A DNA stretch of 64,000 nt from Elgaria multicarinata webbii (lineage: Eukaryota > Chordata > Lepidosauria > Squamata > Anguidae). Made by a program: the position numbers and the translations under genes. Below, in pieces: positions 62,901-64,000 of the stretch. The notes under the pieces were generated by a model. It was not told the origin of the DNA. It was given only the letters and a program-made list of their open reading frames with translations, and did not search any database. Position 1 is the first letter of the stretch; each line of letters starts with the position of its first letter. The stretch covers positions 29,364,501-29,428,500 of the forward strand of contig NC_086187.1 of the NCBI RefSeq assembly GCF_023053635.1, in the 5' to 3' direction.

Positions 62901-63702
62901 TAGGACTTTTTCTGTCTAAACGTCCACAGAATTATGCCATAAGTGTATTTATTTATTTATTTTATTACGTTTATATACCGCCCCATAGTCAAAGCTCTCT
63001 GAGCAGTTTACAGTATTAAAGAACTAGCAGTAAAGTCAATAATCAGAGCAGCAGATTTAAAATTAAATGCCTGGTGGAAGAGGAAGGTCTGAACCTGGCG
63101 TCCGAACGTGTACGGTGAGGACACCAGGCGGACCTCCCTGGGAAGGGGATGCCGCGGGTGGGGTGGGGTGGGGTGGGGGGCCCTCCAGAGAAAGCTCTTT
63201 CCCAGGTAGCCACGCATCACGCCATGGTGGGGGGTGGGGGGCAGCGCCCACCGGGCCCCTTTTACGTAAAATGCGTGCTTTCCCCCGCGCCTTTTAGTGT
63301 GAAGCCGAGGGCTTTTTCACGAACTCTGGAGATGCGCCGAATGAAAAGGGTTACGCCGCTCTGTTCAAGAGGTGCAAATCGAGTGGGTTCACTTCCGAAC
63401 GGGGCCGGAACGAAGCCCCAGAGGCCCCCCCCCCCTTCGGGGCCCTCATGCCCACTCTGCTGCTTTTCGCTTACAGTGGGGGGAATCTGCAGAAACATAA
63501 GTCTCAGGTCTTGTAATGGAAGTAACCCCTGCGGTGGATCCATGCCGCCACCCTTCCGAACTGCGCGAGCGGCTTGGGCTGTGCGTGTCGAGGGCCTTTG
63601 TGCCTCTGGGCGCCGCTCACCTCCACCCGCCTGGCCTTTCTTCTTCTCCTGCAGCACGTTGACGGCAGTTTCTCCGTGAAGCCCTTGAAGCAGAAGCAGA
63701 TC
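56974..63702 (+). CDS. MGRN1: E3 ubiquitin ligase mahogunin (Mahogunin RING finger 1), 5' part only
   Basis: Eight exons are in the window: 56974-57061, 58782-58900, 59406-59494, 60187-60333, 60785-60902, 61110-61176, 62229-62281 and 63655-63702. They encode the first 243 residues in frame. Landmarks are MGSLLSRRIAGVEDIDIQAN (an N-terminal Gly in a myristoylation-like context), SHFFMGGEKFDTPHPEGYLF, PVKTLRSLVNIRKDSLRL, SLEFTFDADARVAITIYCQ and GSFSVKPLKQKQI. This is the conserved region before the RING domain. The RING finger and the PSAP motif known from mammals lie beyond the window. MGRN1 ubiquitinates TSG101 and affects endosomal sorting and melanocortin signalling; that is family knowledge. 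Intron 2 has a GC donor in perfect GC context (CAG then gcaagt, 58901). The gene continues past position 64000. Confidence 0.96.
57820..57965 (+). repeat. Retroposon tail with ATC microsatellite
   Basis: (ATC)n then 'gtatttatatccagcttttc' and 'aggaagcccaaagtggctaa' is a typical squamate LINE/SINE 3' region. It lies in MGRN1 intron 1. Confidence 0.5.
58285..58470 (+). repeat. tRNA-derived SINE
   Basis: 'gtgggttcagtccctggcct' resembles a B box. It is followed by 'gcacgaagccctggagagct', 'gttgctgccagtcacagg' and 'ctgggccagatggacccagg'. It lies in MGRN1 intron 1. Confidence 0.65.
58605..58745 (+). repeat. L2/MIR-like repeat
   Basis: 'gtgaagttcactgggtgacc', 'gtgccagtcattctctttca', 'cgcagggttgttgtgatgat' and 'agcctgagctccttggag' make up the unit. 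It ends about 40 bases before MGRN1 exon 2. Confidence 0.6.
59195..59295. repeat. Palindromic hAT-like MITE
   Basis: 'tgccaacctcactatctcca' and 'gttgactacaacactgagc' on the left pair imperfectly with 'actgggagttgtaggctaag' and 'catctggagggcaccaggca' on the right. It lies in MGRN1 intron 2. Confidence 0.65.
61340..61420. repeat. Palindromic MITE with ZNF143-like arms, copy 2
   Basis: The arms are 'tttaggcagaagaacgtcct' plus 'gcagctccc' and 'ggagctgtagggcactttct' plus 'gtctctgtg', inverted about a centre near 61372. It belongs to the same family as 62834-62940. It lies in MGRN1 intron 6. Confidence 0.6.
62695..62832 (+). repeat. AT-rich retroposon tail
   Basis: 'tattaaatttatatactgcc' is followed by an A-rich run with many AAATAA units. 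It is related to the 'tatataccgcccc' unit that starts 0.25 kb downstream. Confidence 0.5.
62834..62940. repeat. Palindromic MITE with ZNF143-like arms, copy 1
   Basis: The left arm 'tttagacagagggtgaaatc' plus CCTACAATTCCCAGCATGG is mirrored by 'gggagctgtaggactttttc' plus 'tgtctaaacgtcc'. Each arm resembles ACTACAAYTCCCAGCATGC. It lies in MGRN1 intron 7. Confidence 0.7.
62942..63110 (+). repeat. Retroposon tail ('ccatagtcaaagctctctg' unit)
   Basis: 'tacgtttatataccgcccca' and 'agctctctgagcagtttaca' are followed by an A-rich part and 'aggaaggtctgaacctggcg'. The unit is shared with 12445, 12783 and 52765. A (GGGGT)n run follows at about 63155-63180. Confidence 0.6.
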
Positions 63703-63842
63703 GTAAGTCCCCTCCCTTTTTCGTAACCCTGCGGGGAGCGGAGAGGCCCTGGGCGCTGTGCCAGTGAGGCTTTGCCCTGTTGGTGCCAGGTACGGGGAGG
63801 TTCAGCAGGCTCTGCTCCGGGGCGCTCCAGGTCTGGGCCTCA

Positions 63843-63912
63843 CAGTTGGCTGGCTCAGTCGGGCAGAGCATGATCCTAATAACGCCAAGGCTGTGGGTTC
63901 GAGTCCTGCAGT
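63843..63912 (+). repeat. tRNA-Ile-like sequence (SINE head or tRNA pseudogene)
   Basis: The A box-like TGGCTCAGTCGG, an anticodon-loop-like CTAATAACGCCAAGG (as in tRNA-Ile-AAT) and a B box GGTTCGAGTCC (63896-63906) occur in the right order and spacing. The acceptor stem does not pair well, so it is probably a tRNA-derived SINE head or a dead tRNA copy in MGRN1 intron 8. Confidence 0.55.
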
Positions 63913-64000
63913 CCCCTGGCCTGTTTCCTGGCCGGACAAGGAGCAGGGCTGGTTCTAGGAGAGCTCCTGAGCAGGAAAGTGCTCTGCTCTTCACCAGCAG

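Overview
This is vertebrate nuclear DNA, most likely from a squamate reptile (lizard or snake). CR1-type LINE 3' ends terminating in ATTCTATG-like repeats, L3/CR1 fragments, tRNA-derived SINEs and palindromic DNA-transposon relics are scattered through it, while the single-copy genes are GC-rich with short introns. The density, GC content and many G/C homopolymers fit a microchromosome-like region. Species and chromosome are inference. No LTR or retroviral element was recognised.

Layout, left to right. 1-4.2 kb is repeat-rich with no gene seen. 4.46-5.14 kb is a three-exon alpha-D type globin gene (+) with a stop at codon 8 but otherwise intact. 6.98-15.08 kb is DNAJA3 (+, 11 exons, mitochondrial Hsp40). 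17.39-19.90 kb is NMRAL1 (-, 5 coding exons). 20.4-21.07 kb is a CpG-rich head-to-head promoter shared with HMOX2 (+, coding 24.49-27.44 kb). 30.25-32.51 kb is CDIP1 (-, 4 coding exons, long 3' UTR), with its probable promoter near 36.9-37.1 kb. 39.28-48.51 kb is the C16orf96 homologue (+, 16 exons), preceded by two RFX X-box-like sites. 50.64-54.48 kb is UBALD1 (-, 3 exons, with an apparent reading-frame slip in the last exon). From 56.97 kb to the window end are exons 1-8 of MGRN1 (+).

The order DNAJA3-NMRAL1-HMOX2-CDIP1-C16orf96-UBALD1-MGRN1 matches human 16p13.3 as I remember it, which supports orthology. The genes are unrelated housekeeping or regulatory genes, not an operon: mitochondrial chaperone, NADPH sensor, haem degradation, LITAF-domain apoptosis factor, a coiled-coil protein of unknown function, a UBA-like protein and an E3 ubiquitin ligase. 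The unusual neighbour is the globin: I recall the human alpha-globin cluster as several Mb from DNAJA3.

Main points of interest: a lone alpha-D globin with an early stop that keeps a GC splice donor in intron 2; three GC-AG introns among about 48 assigned introns; a palindromic MITE whose arms resemble the ZNF143 site; X-boxes upstream of C16orf96; and an open 93-nt intron in HMOX2. Exon boundaries were placed by eye from protein similarity, splice sites and frame arithmetic, so an error of a base or two is possible.
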